Origin: Lysobacteraceae bacterium NML95-0200
Lineage (GTDB): Bacteria > Pseudomonadota > Gammaproteobacteria > Xanthomonadales > Xanthomonadaceae
DNA: 64,000 bases
Direction of reading: 5' to 3'
Assembly: GCA_002798255.1 (NCBI GenBank)
Contig: NWQQ01000021.1
Span: forward strand, 1-64,000
The translations under genes were made by a program, and so were the position numbers. Positions 54,991 to 64,000 of the stretch are shown here, in pieces. The notes beneath the pieces are model-generated. The model saw nothing but the letters and a program-made list of their open reading frames with translations, made no database searches and had not been told where the DNA came from. Within the stretch, counting starts at the first letter, position 1; the number at the start of each line of letters is the position of its first letter.

Positions 54991-55584
54991 CTACATCTGG
55001 CTGCGGCTGCCAAAGGCATGCAGCAAGGTGCCGCGATCGACGTACTCCAGCTCGCCGCCAATGGGTACACCATGCGCCAGTCGGCTAGGCTGGACTCCGG
55101 CAGCACGCGCCAGTTGCGCCAGATAGTGCGCAGTGGCCTCGCCTTCCACGGTGGGATTGGTGGCGATGATGAGTTCGCGCACATCCCCTTCGGACAGGCG
55201 CGCAGCCAGCTGCTCCAGTCCCAGTTCCGCAGGGCCAATGCCATCGAGCGGGCTCAGCCGACCTTGCAGCACAAAGTACAGGCCGCGAAAGCCGGTGGCC
55301 TGCTCGATCGCCAGCCGGTCAGCCGGGGTTTCGACCACACATAACTCACTGCCATCGCGGCTGGCACTGGCACAAGTGGGGCAGATTTCGCTCTCGCTGA
55401 AATCGCGGCAACGCTGGCAATGGCCGATTTTCGCCATCGCATCGCTCAGTACCTGCGCCAGTCTTGCACCACCTTCGCGGCCTCTTTCCAGCAGGTGATA
55501 GGCCATGCGTTGCGCAGATTTCTGACCAACGCCCGGCAATACCCGCAGGGCGTCAATCAGTTGTTCCAGCAAGGGCGCACTCAC
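54991..55584 (-). CDS. recR: Recombination protein RecR
   Basis: This 197-residue protein loads RecA with RecF and RecO. It has the helix-hairpin-helix [17 protein letters not shown], the zinc finger [17 protein letters not shown], and a Toprim domain with [12 protein letters not shown] and [14 protein letters not shown]. It follows ybaB by 13 bases in the conserved dnaX-ybaB-recR order. Confidence 0.96.
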   Translation of the reverse strand: MSAPLLEQLIDALRVLPGVGQKSAQRMAYHLLERGREGGARLAQVLSDAMAKIGHCQRCRDFSESEICPTCASASRDGSELCVVETPADRLAIEQATGFRGLYFVLQGRLSPLDGIGPAELGLEQLAARLSEGDVRELIIATNPTVEGEATAHYLAQLARAAGVQPSRLAHGVPIGGELEYVDRGTLLHAFGSRSQM

Positions 55585-55597
55585 CGATGTTGCGCCA

Positions 55598-55924
55598 TCA
55601 GAACAGGCCGGGAATTTTCATGCCGGGCGGAATCGGCATCCCGGCGGTGGCGGCACTCATTTTTTCGCCGCTGGCGGCATTGGCCTTGTTGACCGCATCG
55701 TTGAAGGCCGCAGCAATCAGGTCTTCGAGCATCTCGGCATCATCCAGCACGCTCGGGTCAATCCGCACCTTGCGGCATTCCATCTTGCCGGTCAGGGTGA
55801 CCATGACCATCCCCGCACCGGCATTGCCGGTGACTTCCAGATTGGCCAGTTCTTCCTGCGCACGTTGCAGATTTTCCTGCATTTTCTGCGCCTGCTGCAT
55901 CAGTTGGGCGATATTGCCACGCAT
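55598..55924 (-). CDS. ybaB: YbaB/EbfC nucleoid-associated protein
   Basis: This 108-residue DNA-binding protein forms a tweezer-like dimer. [31 protein letters not shown] is the helical arm (in part), [25 protein letters not shown] the sheet and [15 protein letters not shown] the last helix, all typical. It ends with the usual [13 protein letters not shown] tail. It lies between dnaX and recR. Confidence 0.95.
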   Translation of the reverse strand: MRGNIAQLMQQAQKMQENLQRAQEELANLEVTGNAGAGMVMVTLTGKMECRKVRIDPSVLDDAEMLEDLIAAAFNDAVNKANAASGEKMSAATAGMPIPPGMKIPGLF

Positions 55925-55950
55925 TTTTGACTCCTTGAAGGTTTACACAT

Positions 55951-57633
55951 TCATTCTTGCAATGGACGAATCGAGCCGGGCACCAGTTCTGCCCCCTGCG
56001 CAATCAGCCGCTGCACTTCGGGATGTTGCCCGAACAATTGCTCCGCCGTGCCATAGCGCGCCTGTTTTTCCTGCTCCTGGCGCTGCTGCAAAGTTTCCGT
56101 GGCCGCTTCGGCCTCCTCAAAGCGTAGCTTGGGGGTTACCCCAAGAACGCTGCCCAGCGCATCGGCAAGCTGGCGGGTAGCCGCCGGGCCTTTCAAAAAG
56201 CCCTGCTCAGGCGTTAGCGACAGGCATAGCACGCCTTCGGCATAGCGGACAAAGCCTGCATTCAGGGCCAGTTGCCGCGCAGGCCCGGACAAGGCCAAAT
56301 CAGGCACGATTTTCAGCCATTGCTCCTTGTCCAGATCAGCCAGTACCGGTGCCGATTTTTGCGGCACGCTTGGCGCAGGCGTTGGCGACGGCGTGGGGAC
56401 AGCAGGCATGGGCTCTGCCCGGGATGAGGCCGGCGCCGGCTGCGCGGCCGGTTTTGCTGGCACATCCGCCACGGCAGCCTGTGCGGAATTGCGAACGGTG
56501 TTTGCAGGTTTTGCCGCCGGCGCTGCTGGCATCGACAAGGCATCGGCACTGCTGTGTGGGCGAAATGCCAGCATACGCAGCAGGCTCATTTCAAACCCGG
56601 CACGGGGGCTGGGCGCCAGCGGCAAATCACGCCGCCCGGCAATCGCCATCTGATACCAAAGCTGCACCAGTTCCGGGCGAATCGCGCCCGCCAATGCCGG
56701 CACATCCAGTCCGGGCGATGCCTCCTGCGCCACGCCCGGCACCAGTTGCTGCAACTGGATGCAGTGCAATGCCTCGGCAAGTGCTTCCAGCACCTGTCCC
56801 CAGTCCGGAGATAGCTCGGCCAAGGCCGCCACCTCACTCATCAACTGCTCGCCATCGGCAGCAGCCAATGCCGCCAGCATCGCGCCCACGCGGCTGCGAT
56901 CCACCGTGCCCAGCATCGCTGCGACCGCAGCATCGGCCACTTCACCGCCGCTATAGGCGATGGCCTGATCGAGCAAAGACAGGCCATCGCGCAGGCTGCC
57001 ATCGGCCGCGCGCGCCAGCTGGCGCAGTGCGGCGTCTTCAAAGCCGATGCCTTCGGCATTCAGAATTTTGCGCATCTGCCCTTCGATCTGCGCAATATCC
57101 AGACGCTTGAGATTGAATTGCAGGCAGCGCGAGAGCACTGTCACCGGCAGCTTCTGCGGGTCGGTGGTCGCCAGCAGAAACTTGACGTGCGCGGGCGGCT
57201 CTTCCAGCGTTTTCAGCAGTGCATTGAAGGCCGACTTGGACAGCATATGCACTTCGTCGATCAGATAGACCTTGACCTGACCGCGGCTTGGCATGTACTG
57301 GGCATTGTCAATCAACTCACGCACATCATCCACGCCGGTATTGCTGGCCGCGTCGATTTCCAAAAGGTCGATGAAGCGCCCGGCATCAATATCCTGACAA
57401 GTACGACATTCACCGCAAGGCTCGGCAGACGCACCACGCTCGCAGTTCAGCGACTTGGCAAAAATCCGGGCGATGGTGGTTTTGCCCACGCCACGGGTGC
57501 CGGTAAACAGGAAGGCATGGTGGACGCGACCCGAATCCAGGGCATTGGACAGAGCACGTACCACATGCTCCTGCCCGACCAGTTCAGCAAAACGCTTGGG
57601 GCGCCATTTGCGCGCAAGAACGAGGTAACTCAT
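55951..57633 (-). CDS. dnaX: DNA polymerase III subunits gamma/tau
   Basis: This 560-residue clamp-loader ATPase shows Walker A FTGTRGVGKTTIARIFAK, the zinc-module cysteines (LNCERGASAEPCGECRTCQD), Walker B VYLIDEVHMLS and the sensor region KFLLATTDPQKLPVTVLSRC. Domain III ends near residue 365; a Pro/Ala-rich linker (about 365-450) leads to the tau C-terminus that binds the alpha subunit. The ATG at 57633 (MSYLVLARKWRPK) is standard. I saw no A-rich slippery site like that of E. coli, so a short gamma form is not predicted. Confidence 0.95.
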   Translation of the reverse strand: MSYLVLARKWRPKRFAELVGQEHVVRALSNALDSGRVHHAFLFTGTRGVGKTTIARIFAKSLNCERGASAEPCGECRTCQDIDAGRFIDLLEIDAASNTGVDDVRELIDNAQYMPSRGQVKVYLIDEVHMLSKSAFNALLKTLEEPPAHVKFLLATTDPQKLPVTVLSRCLQFNLKRLDIAQIEGQMRKILNAEGIGFEDAALRQLARAADGSLRDGLSLLDQAIAYSGGEVADAAVAAMLGTVDRSRVGAMLAALAAADGEQLMSEVAALAELSPDWGQVLEALAEALHCIQLQQLVPGVAQEASPGLDVPALAGAIRPELVQLWYQMAIAGRRDLPLAPSPRAGFEMSLLRMLAFRPHSSADALSMPAAPAAKPANTVRNSAQAAVADVPAKPAAQPAPASSRAEPMPAVPTPSPTPAPSVPQKSAPVLADLDKEQWLKIVPDLALSGPARQLALNAGFVRYAEGVLCLSLTPEQGFLKGPAATRQLADALGSVLGVTPKLRFEEAEAATETLQQRQEQEKQARYGTAEQLFGQHPEVQRLIAQGAELVPGSIRPLQE

Positions 57634-57682
57634 CCGGGCATTTTGCCATGCCAAACCATCGGCTTGGCTTTCGATTGCGCAC

Positions 57683-59062
57683 TCACCCGGCCAACTGGTT
57701 GTACTTTCGGCCAATCAGCATGGCCGTTTCCAGTGACTGTTCGTAATTAAGCCGCGGATCCACCGTGGAGTGATACGCACGTTCAAGGTCGGCATCACCC
57801 AAGTCACGGGCACCGCCCGTACATTCAGTGACATCCTCGCCAGTCAATTCCAGATGCACGCCCCCCAGGCGCGTTCCGGCCGCAGCATGCAGGTCGAAGG
57901 ACTGCTCGATTTCACTGCGGATATTGGCAAAACGCCGGGTTTTGTAGCCGTTGGAGCTGTTTTCGGTATTGCCATGCATCGGGTCGCACACCCACAACAC
58001 GCGCGCACCTTCGCGTTTTACTGCATCGAGCATCGGCGGTAGCTTGTCGGCAATCACATCCGCCCCCATGCGGTGAATCAGGGTCAGGCGACCGGGCTCA
58101 TTGTCAGGGTTCAGCACTTCCAGCAGGCGCAACAGATGCTCGATTGACATCGATGGGCCGACCTTGACCCCCACCGGATTGCAGATACCCCGGAAGTACT
58201 CCACATGCGCGCCATCCAGTGCCGCAGTGCGCATGCCAATCCACGGGAAATGCGTCCCCAGGTTGAACCAGCCTTGTTGACGCGGCACCTGCCGGGTCAA
58301 GGTTTGCTCGTAAGGCAACAGTAACGCTTCGTGCGATGAGTAAAAATCCACCCGGTCAAGATTGTGCGCAGGCTCCCCCGAGAGCGTCTCCATGAAGCGC
58401 ATCGCCTCGGAGATGCCCTCCACGATGCGCTTGTACTCATCGGCCAGCGGCGAATGCCTGACCCAGGCCAAGTCCCAGTTTTCAGGATGATGCAAATCGG
58501 CAAAGCCGCCATCAATCAGCGAGCGCACAAAATTGATGGTCAGCGCCGAGCGTGAATGGGCAGCAATCATGCGCTGCGGGTCGGGAACTCTGGCTGCCGC
58601 GCTGAACTCCGGGGCATTGACAATATCCCCCCGGTAACTGGGCAGCTCCACGCCATCACGCACTTCCGTCGCCGACGAGCGTGGCTTGGCGTATTGCCCG
58701 GCAAAGCGGCCAACACGCAGCACTGGCATCTGCAACGAATGCACCAGCACCAGACTCATTTGCAACAGTACTTTCAGGCGATTGGAGATGACCTCGGGCG
58801 TGCAATAGGCGAAGTTTTCACAGCAATCTCCACCCTGCAGAAGAAAGCGCCGGCCTTCTTCGGCCTCGGCCAACTGCCTGCGCAACGCCAGGATTTCACT
58901 GGATGTCACCAGCGGCGGCAGCGCGCGCAGCTCATCCAGTGCACGACTCAAGGCATCTGCATCGGGATACCGTGGCTGCTGCTCGGCCACATGGCTCCGC
59001 CAGGAATCTGGGCTCCAGGGAGCGGCCAAATGCGTTGAAACGGCAAAGGGCTGTGCCTTCAT
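57683..59062 (-). CDS. Class II 3-deoxy-7-phosphoheptulonate (DAHP) synthase
   Basis: This 459-residue enzyme starts the shikimate pathway from PEP and erythrose 4-phosphate. It belongs to the plant-like class II family: FLLQGGDCCENFAYC near the N-terminus (metal cysteine), RVGRFAGQYAKPRSS, RGDIVNAPEF, NPVGVKVGPSM, WVCDPMHGNT and GGVHLELTGEDVTEC. The ATG at 59062 overlaps the dsbB stop by four bases. It feeds the chorismate made by AroC and then the trp genes in this window. Confidence 0.93.
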   Translation of the reverse strand: MKAQPFAVSTHLAAPWSPDSWRSHVAEQQPRYPDADALSRALDELRALPPLVTSSEILALRRQLAEAEEGRRFLLQGGDCCENFAYCTPEVISNRLKVLLQMSLVLVHSLQMPVLRVGRFAGQYAKPRSSATEVRDGVELPSYRGDIVNAPEFSAAARVPDPQRMIAAHSRSALTINFVRSLIDGGFADLHHPENWDLAWVRHSPLADEYKRIVEGISEAMRFMETLSGEPAHNLDRVDFYSSHEALLLPYEQTLTRQVPRQQGWFNLGTHFPWIGMRTAALDGAHVEYFRGICNPVGVKVGPSMSIEHLLRLLEVLNPDNEPGRLTLIHRMGADVIADKLPPMLDAVKREGARVLWVCDPMHGNTENSSNGYKTRRFANIRSEIEQSFDLHAAAGTRLGGVHLELTGEDVTECTGGARDLGDADLERAYHSTVDPRLNYEQSLETAMLIGRKYNQLAG

Positions 59063-59565
59063 GATGATTTCCTTGAGGCACGGACAGCCAGCACCGCCCA
59101 AAGCCCCAGCCCCAGATACCAAAGCAAAGTCCAACCCGGCATCCCAAGACCCAGGAAAGTCCAGTCAATCATGCTGCAATCGCCACTGGCAGTCAGCACT
59201 TTCTGGATGGCACCCAACCAGCCCTGCTGCGCCACGCGAAACTCAAGTCCGGCACCACAGGTGGGAATTTCCGGCGGAAAGAGCTGTACCCACAAATGCC
59301 GCCCGGCCACCACGGCACCGGCCAGCGCGGCAAGACTGGCAAGCCCGGCATACACGCGCCGCCCAGCCTTGGCCTTCGGCGCATGCAGCCCGCCCGCCAG
59401 AAACACCCCGCCCAGTGCAGCAAAAGCAATGCGCTGCAAGATGCAGAACTCGCATGGCATCAAGCCTTCCACAAACTGCACATACAGGGCATAAGCCAGC
59501 AGAGCGGCACATGCCAGAAAGCCTGCCAAATAACGGCTACGGAATGACCAGCGCAAGGGATTCAT
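59059..59565 (-). CDS. dsbB: Disulfide bond formation protein DsbB
   Basis: This 168-residue inner-membrane quinone reductase reoxidises DsbA. It has four helices and the two cysteine pairs at E. coli-like positions: Cys38-Cys41 (LMPCEFCILQR) and Cys103/Cys130 (PTCGAG and SGDCS). The conserved arginine after the first pair (QRIAF) binds quinone. The ATG at 59565 (MNPLRWSFRSRY) is chosen since the longer frame upstream runs through IS debris. Confidence 0.93.
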   Translation of the reverse strand: MNPLRWSFRSRYLAGFLACAALLAYALYVQFVEGLMPCEFCILQRIAFAALGGVFLAGGLHAPKAKAGRRVYAGLASLAALAGAVVAGRHLWVQLFPPEIPTCGAGLEFRVAQQGWLGAIQKVLTASGDCSMIDWTFLGLGMPGWTLLWYLGLGLWAVLAVRASRKSS

Positions 59566-60082
59566 CGCAAAACTCGCAAAGCCAATACAGGGCGGGGCAA
59601 CATAACAGATGTGCACTGAAGATGGGCAGAGCACGATCAGCCCATTTGAGCTGCACCCCAAAAGTTGGACAGCCATCCGGCCTTTGGTGTGTTTTTCATG
59701 GCCAGACAGTGAGAGCCTGTTCAAGCTGTACACAGTGCAAAGTTACGCATCAGGTAAGCGTCAGGCTTTGAAACCACAGCGGCAGCGCCATGGCCTTGAC
59801 CATGCGACGGTCAGACACCAGGCAAGGCCTGGCAGCTACACGGTGTGCAGGGGTCTGGCAGGAAACTCAGTGACTACAGTACAGGGATCAAGTTGTCGGT
59901 GCTGCAACGCATGGCGCCAGCAGCTCGCCCCCAGAGTAAACAATGCCGCCATGGGGTGACTCTTTGCCGCCTTGAAGTCGGAATTTTTTACTTGAGACGC
60001 CTCGAGTGCATCGGGCAACTTCAGGCTGCCATCTGCCAATATATTGACGACTAAGCCGTGAGCGCATCAGGACAAAACTCAA
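59566..60082. other. Gene-free stretch with IS debris between dsbB and the tRNA-Ser terminator
   Basis: No ORF here shows a recognisable domain on either strand. It holds an IS3-family (IS150 subgroup) end-like sequence at about 59648-59672 and GAGAGCCTGTTCAAG at 59712-59726, one of the dispersed motifs. The rest looks like decayed mobile or relic DNA; the dsbB promoter should lie in its left part. Confidence 0.5.
59648..59672 (+). mobile_element. Solitary IS3/IS150-type terminal repeat remnant
   Basis: GCTGCACCCCAAAAGTTGGAC matches, from memory, the end pattern of IS150-group elements (TG..TGCACCCCAAAAGTTGGAC). No transposase ORF is attached, so only one end remains. Confidence 0.5.
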
Positions 60083-60117
60083 AGGCCTGAGTCCGGCGCA
60101 CTACCGGACTCAGGCCT
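60083..60117 (-). terminator. Strong hairpin downstream of tRNA-Ser
   Basis: AGGCCTGAGTCCGG (60083-60096) pairs perfectly with CCGGACTCAGGCCT (60104-60117) around a 7-base loop. On the minus strand TTGAGTTTTG follows. It lies 65 bases after the 3' end of tRNA-Ser and probably ends that transcript. Confidence 0.65.
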
Positions 60118-60181
60118 CGAACACTTAACCCGTAACTGCCCAAATTTTGGGGATCAGTCCAAATGTCGGGCTTCTGATATT

Positions 60182-60274
60182 TGGCGGAGAGAGGGGGATT
60201 CGAACCCCCGAAGCGCGGTTTAGACGCTTACACACTTTCCAGGCGTGCTCCTTCAACCACTCGGACACCTCTCC
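60182..60274 (-). tRNA. tRNA-Ser (anticodon GGA)
   Basis: This 93-nt class II tRNA starts GGAGAGGTGTCCGAGTGG and ends with discriminator G73 and encoded CCA. The anticodon stem closes the loop CTGGAAA, giving GGA at 60240-60238. It has the long variable arm of serine tRNAs. It lies between the IS-scarred stretch and the two-domain secreted protein gene; no integrase is adjacent. Confidence 0.95.
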
Positions 60275-60424
60275 GGATCCACACAAATCTCATGCGGCCG
60301 CACATTCTAACCGCAGTATCGCCACAAGGCAAAGCCTTTTATCAACTGCTGGCCGTTTGGAATATTCCACCCAAAGCATGACTTCACAACAGCCAGTACC
60401 AGCCCTCTTGATGGCTGGAATGGC

Positions 60425-60462
60425 GCAAAAACAAAGACCGGGCATATATCCCGCCCGGTCTT
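60425..60462 (-). terminator. Intrinsic terminator of the two-domain secreted protein gene
   Basis: AAGACCGGGC (60434-60443) pairs with GCCCGGTCTT (60453-60462). On the minus strand TGTTTTTG follows, a clear U-tract. It begins 23 bases after the gene's stop. Confidence 0.85.
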
Positions 60463-60484
60463 CTGCGCAAGTTGCGAATATTGC

Positions 60485-61189
60485 TTAACGAGCCGGCTCG
60501 CAGCCCTTGTAAAGGATTTCGCTGCGCGGCGAATAGATGTTGATGCCGTCACTATGGGCGTAGTTGTTTATATCCAGATAACCGGCGCCGATACGATAGC
60601 CGCCGCCGGCGAAATAGGTTTCGACATTGCTGGAGGCGCCCTGGTCATAGTTCAGGACACGGTTGGCGCCTTGCAGGTTCGCAACCGCTTGGGTCGGGAT
60701 GCCCTGGGCGTTGAAGCGGTACTGCACCGTCACGCGGCGGTTATTCTGGCAGCGGTAGGCGACGCTGCCGCTGTTGCGGCTTTGGGCTGGGGCGGCCGGG
60801 CGCGAAGCTGTGCCCGCATTGCGGCTGCTGTTGGGCAGGCAGCCCTTGTAGAGGATCTGGCTGGAGGGCGAGAGCACCGTCACCGGCGACTGGCGGTAGT
60901 TGTTCAGATCCATCTGTTCGCCGCTCAGGGTGTAGCCGCTGAGATCCTTGAAGGAGGTTTCCACATTGTCGGAGCGGTTCATGTCATAGCTCAGCACACG
61001 GTTGGCACCGTTGAGGCGCAGGCGTGCCTGGGTCGGGATGCCGGCGGAGTTGAAGTGATAGGTCACGCCGAGATTGCGGCCACCTTCACAGGTGTAGGAC
61101 ACTGTGCCGCTATTGGCCTGGGCGGATGCTTGCGGGGCGCTGACAGCAGCCAGGACAGCCAGGGCCAGAGCTTGGGCGATGATTTTCAT
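60485..61189 (-). CDS. Secreted two-domain protein resembling Neisseria ACP / MliC lysozyme inhibitors
   Basis: This 234-residue protein has a signal peptide (MKIIAQALALAVLAAVSAPQ, cleaved near ASA-QA) and two copies of one domain. Copy 1 spans about residues 27-117 and copy 2 about 139-231. Each starts NSG-V-Y-C, has GIPTQA, GANRVL-YD, SNVET or DNVET and ends with ILYKGC. Paired cysteines at the ends of each copy suggest one disulfide per domain. From memory this pattern matches the adhesin complex protein of Neisseria, which has an MliC-like fold and inhibits C-type lysozyme; that protein has a single domain. A Ser/Pro/Ala linker joins the copies. It is transcribed alone with its own terminator. 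Confidence 0.65.
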   Translation of the reverse strand: MKIIAQALALAVLAAVSAPQASAQANSGTVSYTCEGGRNLGVTYHFNSAGIPTQARLRLNGANRVLSYDMNRSDNVETSFKDLSGYTLSGEQMDLNNYRQSPVTVLSPSSQILYKGCLPNSSRNAGTASRPAAPAQSRNSGSVAYRCQNNRRVTVQYRFNAQGIPTQAVANLQGANRVLNYDQGASSNVETYFAGGGYRIGAGYLDINNYAHSDGINIYSPRSEILYKGCEPAR

Positions 61190-61337
61190 GAAATTCTCCT
61201 TGCAGAGTTGATGTGATAAAAGCCGGAACAGGCATCAGCCAAACAGCAGCTGCCGGGCTGGCACGAGGCATCTTCGTGCCTTTGGAGTGTATGAAAAATG
61301 AACTGCATCAAGGGCGCAAGGATTTCTGAATGGGACG

Positions 61338-61367
61338 ACTGGCGGCCATTCAGGAATGACCGCCAGT
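61338..61367. terminator. Hairpin downstream of typA
   Basis: ACTGGCGGCCATT (61338-61350) pairs with AATGACCGCCAGT (61355-61367) with one mismatch and a 4-base loop, eight bases past the typA stop on the minus strand. No U-run follows, so it may be Rho-assisted or an mRNA-end stabiliser. Confidence 0.5.
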
Positions 61368-61374
61368 TGATGGT

Positions 61375-63219
<1,845 letters not shown>

Positions 63220-63221
63220 AC

Positions 63222-63242
63222 AAAAAGGCCGCACACGCGGCC
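63222..63242 (-). promoter_or_regulatory. Terminator-like hairpin abutting the typA start codon
   Basis: On the minus strand GGCCGC-GTGT-GCGGCC is followed by TTTTTG and then, two bases later, the typA ATG (63219). The U-run occupies the place of a ribosome-binding site. No minus-strand gene lies directly upstream, since the next gene is divergent, so the hairpin is within the typA leader and could be an attenuator or translational switch. Confidence 0.6.
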
Positions 63243-63377
63243 ATCTGAAATAAAAAGATGGGCACCAATTATACGCGACTGTGCTTTTTGCAGTATGCGC
63301 AGGCTCAAGATGCGACGGCACAACAAGGCGCACAATGACCTTGCACCAGGTATCTGGCATCACTCGAAGGAGAACTC

Positions 63378-63869
63378 ATGATTCAAAACGTTTCCGGCGA
63401 CATTCTGCTCAGCCGCGCCCATGCCATTGCCCATGGCATCGCTCCCAATGATGACTTCCATCAGGGGCTGGCGCTGGCGCTGCGCGAACATGCGCCTTCG
63501 CTATACAAGGATTTCCGCCATTATTGCCATACGCAAAGCCCCAAGCCCGGCGAGTTGTGGGCATGGATGGGGGCGGACGGCCAGCGCGTGGTCAACCTGT
63601 TCACCCAAGAAGGCGCCGAAGGCCATAGCGGCGGCAAGCCCGGCAAGGCGACGCTCTCGCAAGTGCGCCATACGCTCAAGGCACTGCGCAAATTTGTTGA
63701 GGACGAAAAGCTGACCAGCCTTGCCCTGCCCAAGCTGGCAACGGGCGTGGGCGGCCTTGACTGGGCTGATGTCGAGCCGCTGGTACACGAATATCTGGGT
63801 GATCTGTCCATCCCGGTCATCGTCTATACCACCTTCCAGAAAGGTGAGGCGGCTGCCGAAAAACTCTGA
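63378..63869 (+). CDS. Macro-domain protein
   Basis: This 163-residue protein has the macro-domain order: NVSGDILLSRAHAIAHGI at the start (the adenine-site Asp is in SGDILLS), then LFTQEG, and LALPKLATGVGGLDWADV, the phosphate-binding loop of Appr-1''-p phosphatases and DarG-like ADP-ribosylhydrolases. It would bind or hydrolyse ADP-ribose derivatives in the cytoplasm. AAGGAG lies seven bases before the ATG. There is no DarT-like toxin gene next to it, so a housekeeping or RNA-repair role is more likely than antitoxin. It is divergent from typA (158 bases). Confidence 0.88.
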   Translation: MIQNVSGDILLSRAHAIAHGIAPNDDFHQGLALALREHAPSLYKDFRHYCHTQSPKPGELWAWMGADGQRVVNLFTQEGAEGHSGGKPGKATLSQVRHTLKALRKFVEDEKLTSLALPKLATGVGGLDWADVEPLVHEYLGDLSIPVIVYTTFQKGEAAAEKL

Positions 63870-63904
63870 TGGGGAGAGGGATGGGACGGCCTTGAATCAT
63901 GACA

Positions 63905-63966
63905 GGCGTGTCCCCATCCTGAAAGACACGCCCGCCTTGCTGGCAATTTCCACAAGCGCGGGCGTG
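63905..63966 (+). promoter_or_regulatory. Mutually exclusive hairpins upstream of the last gene
   Basis: GGCGTGTC (63905-63912) can pair with GACACGCC (63925-63932). The overlapping CACGCCCGC (63927-63935) can instead pair with GCGGGCGTG (63958-63966), which is followed by CTCTTTC. Both cannot form at once. The block lies 27 bases before a start codon at 63993, so it may be the terminator of the macro-domain gene, an attenuator for the next gene, or both. Confidence 0.45.
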
Positions 63967-63992
63967 CTCTTTCATCACCCTAAGGAAAAGGC

Positions 63993-64000
63993 ATGTCCCT
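63993..64000 (+). CDS. Start of a further gene (cut by the window edge)
   Basis: ATG TCC CT is preceded by AAGGAAAAGGC, a good ribosome site six bases away. Only two full codons are visible, so the product cannot be told. Confidence 0.4.

Noticed and set aside
55951-57633. Programmed frameshift in dnaX producing a gamma form
   Set aside because: No run of A residues followed by a stem like the E. coli slippery site was found in the coding strand.
57634-57682. SRP RNA gene (ffs) near dnaX
   Set aside because: The gap is only 49 bases and shows no GGAA-tetraloop hairpin of the right form; other gaps around recR are also too short.
59836-60039. A 67-codon minus-strand ORF between dsbB and tRNA-Ser
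   Set aside because: No signal peptide, no domain and no ribosome site; lies in decayed DNA.
60182-60274. Genomic island integrated at tRNA-Ser
   Set aside because: No integrase gene and no repeat of the tRNA 3' end were seen nearby; only IS debris.
63378-63869. DarTG-like toxin-antitoxin system around the macro-domain gene
   Set aside because: No DarT-like gene is adjacent; the upstream neighbour is typA and the next gene is cut off by the window edge.

Overview
The window reads as a chromosomal segment of a gammaproteobacterium, most likely from the Xanthomonadales or a close relative. The argument rests on gene order: fimV-truA-trpF-trpB-trpA-accD, glmM-tpiA-secG-tRNA-Leu-nuoA to nuoN, lpxH beside gltX, minCDE, and a small DUF6116-type protein. 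The species cannot be named from the sequence alone. Most of the window is dense housekeeping DNA, with many ATGA (4-base) overlaps between consecutive genes.

Layout. Positions 1-14,500 hold a glycosyltransferase, an intracellular PHA depolymerase, a fused alpha/beta 2-oxoacid dehydrogenase E1, two GNAT acetyltransferases, glutaryl-CoA dehydrogenase, TatD nuclease, two small membrane proteins, a membrane-anchored SRPBCC protein, a NarL-type two-component pair, minCDE and an HEAGH metalloprotein. Positions 14,500-29,700 hold the complete 14-gene complex I operon nuoA-N on the minus strand, with tRNA-Leu(GAG) at its head and initiator tRNA-fMet plus a terminator at its tail. Positions 29,750-34,260 hold secG, tpiA, a 2OG-Fe(II) oxygenase, glmM and accD.

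Positions 34,260-37,990 are the main accessory island, inserted between accD and trpA. It contains a frameshifted IS3-family OrfB tail and a decayed ISL3-family element of the ISPpu12 type. The ISL3 transposase is broken by a stop codon and truncated, but its passenger genes are intact: a signal peptidase II, a heavy-metal cation transporter and a divergent CadR/PbrR-like MerR regulator. Two copies of an IS-end-like motif and an AT-rich lipoprotein gene follow. A 12-base inverted repeat lies near both edges of the island.

Positions 37,990-47,400 carry the trp/asd/aroC block on the minus strand. Two genes foreign to tryptophan synthesis, a secreted DUF6794-like protein and a 99-residue Cys-rich protein, sit between trpB and trpA with 4-base overlaps at every junction. 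Between prmB and a SCO1 gene is a 7-base minisatellite that is a strong G-quadruplex candidate on the minus strand. Positions 47,500-59,600 hold SCO1, psd, two ubiquinone hydroxylases, a PduO-type cobalamin adenosyltransferase, a Zur-like regulator, gltX, lpxH, recR, ybaB, dnaX, class II DAHP synthase and dsbB. The last part has an IS-scarred gene-poor stretch, tRNA-Ser(GGA), a two-domain secreted protein resembling Neisseria adhesin complex protein/MliC lysozyme inhibitors, typA/bipA with a terminator-like hairpin against its start codon, a macro-domain protein and the start of one more gene.

Functionally the window covers respiration (complex I, ubiquinone, SCO1, DsbB), chorismate and tryptophan synthesis (aroG-II, aroC, trpFBA), cell division placement (min), envelope biogenesis (psd, lpxH, glmM, fimV, accD) and fuel catabolism (PhaZ, GcdH, 2-oxoacid E1). 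All function calls come from reading the translated sequences; no database search was run.
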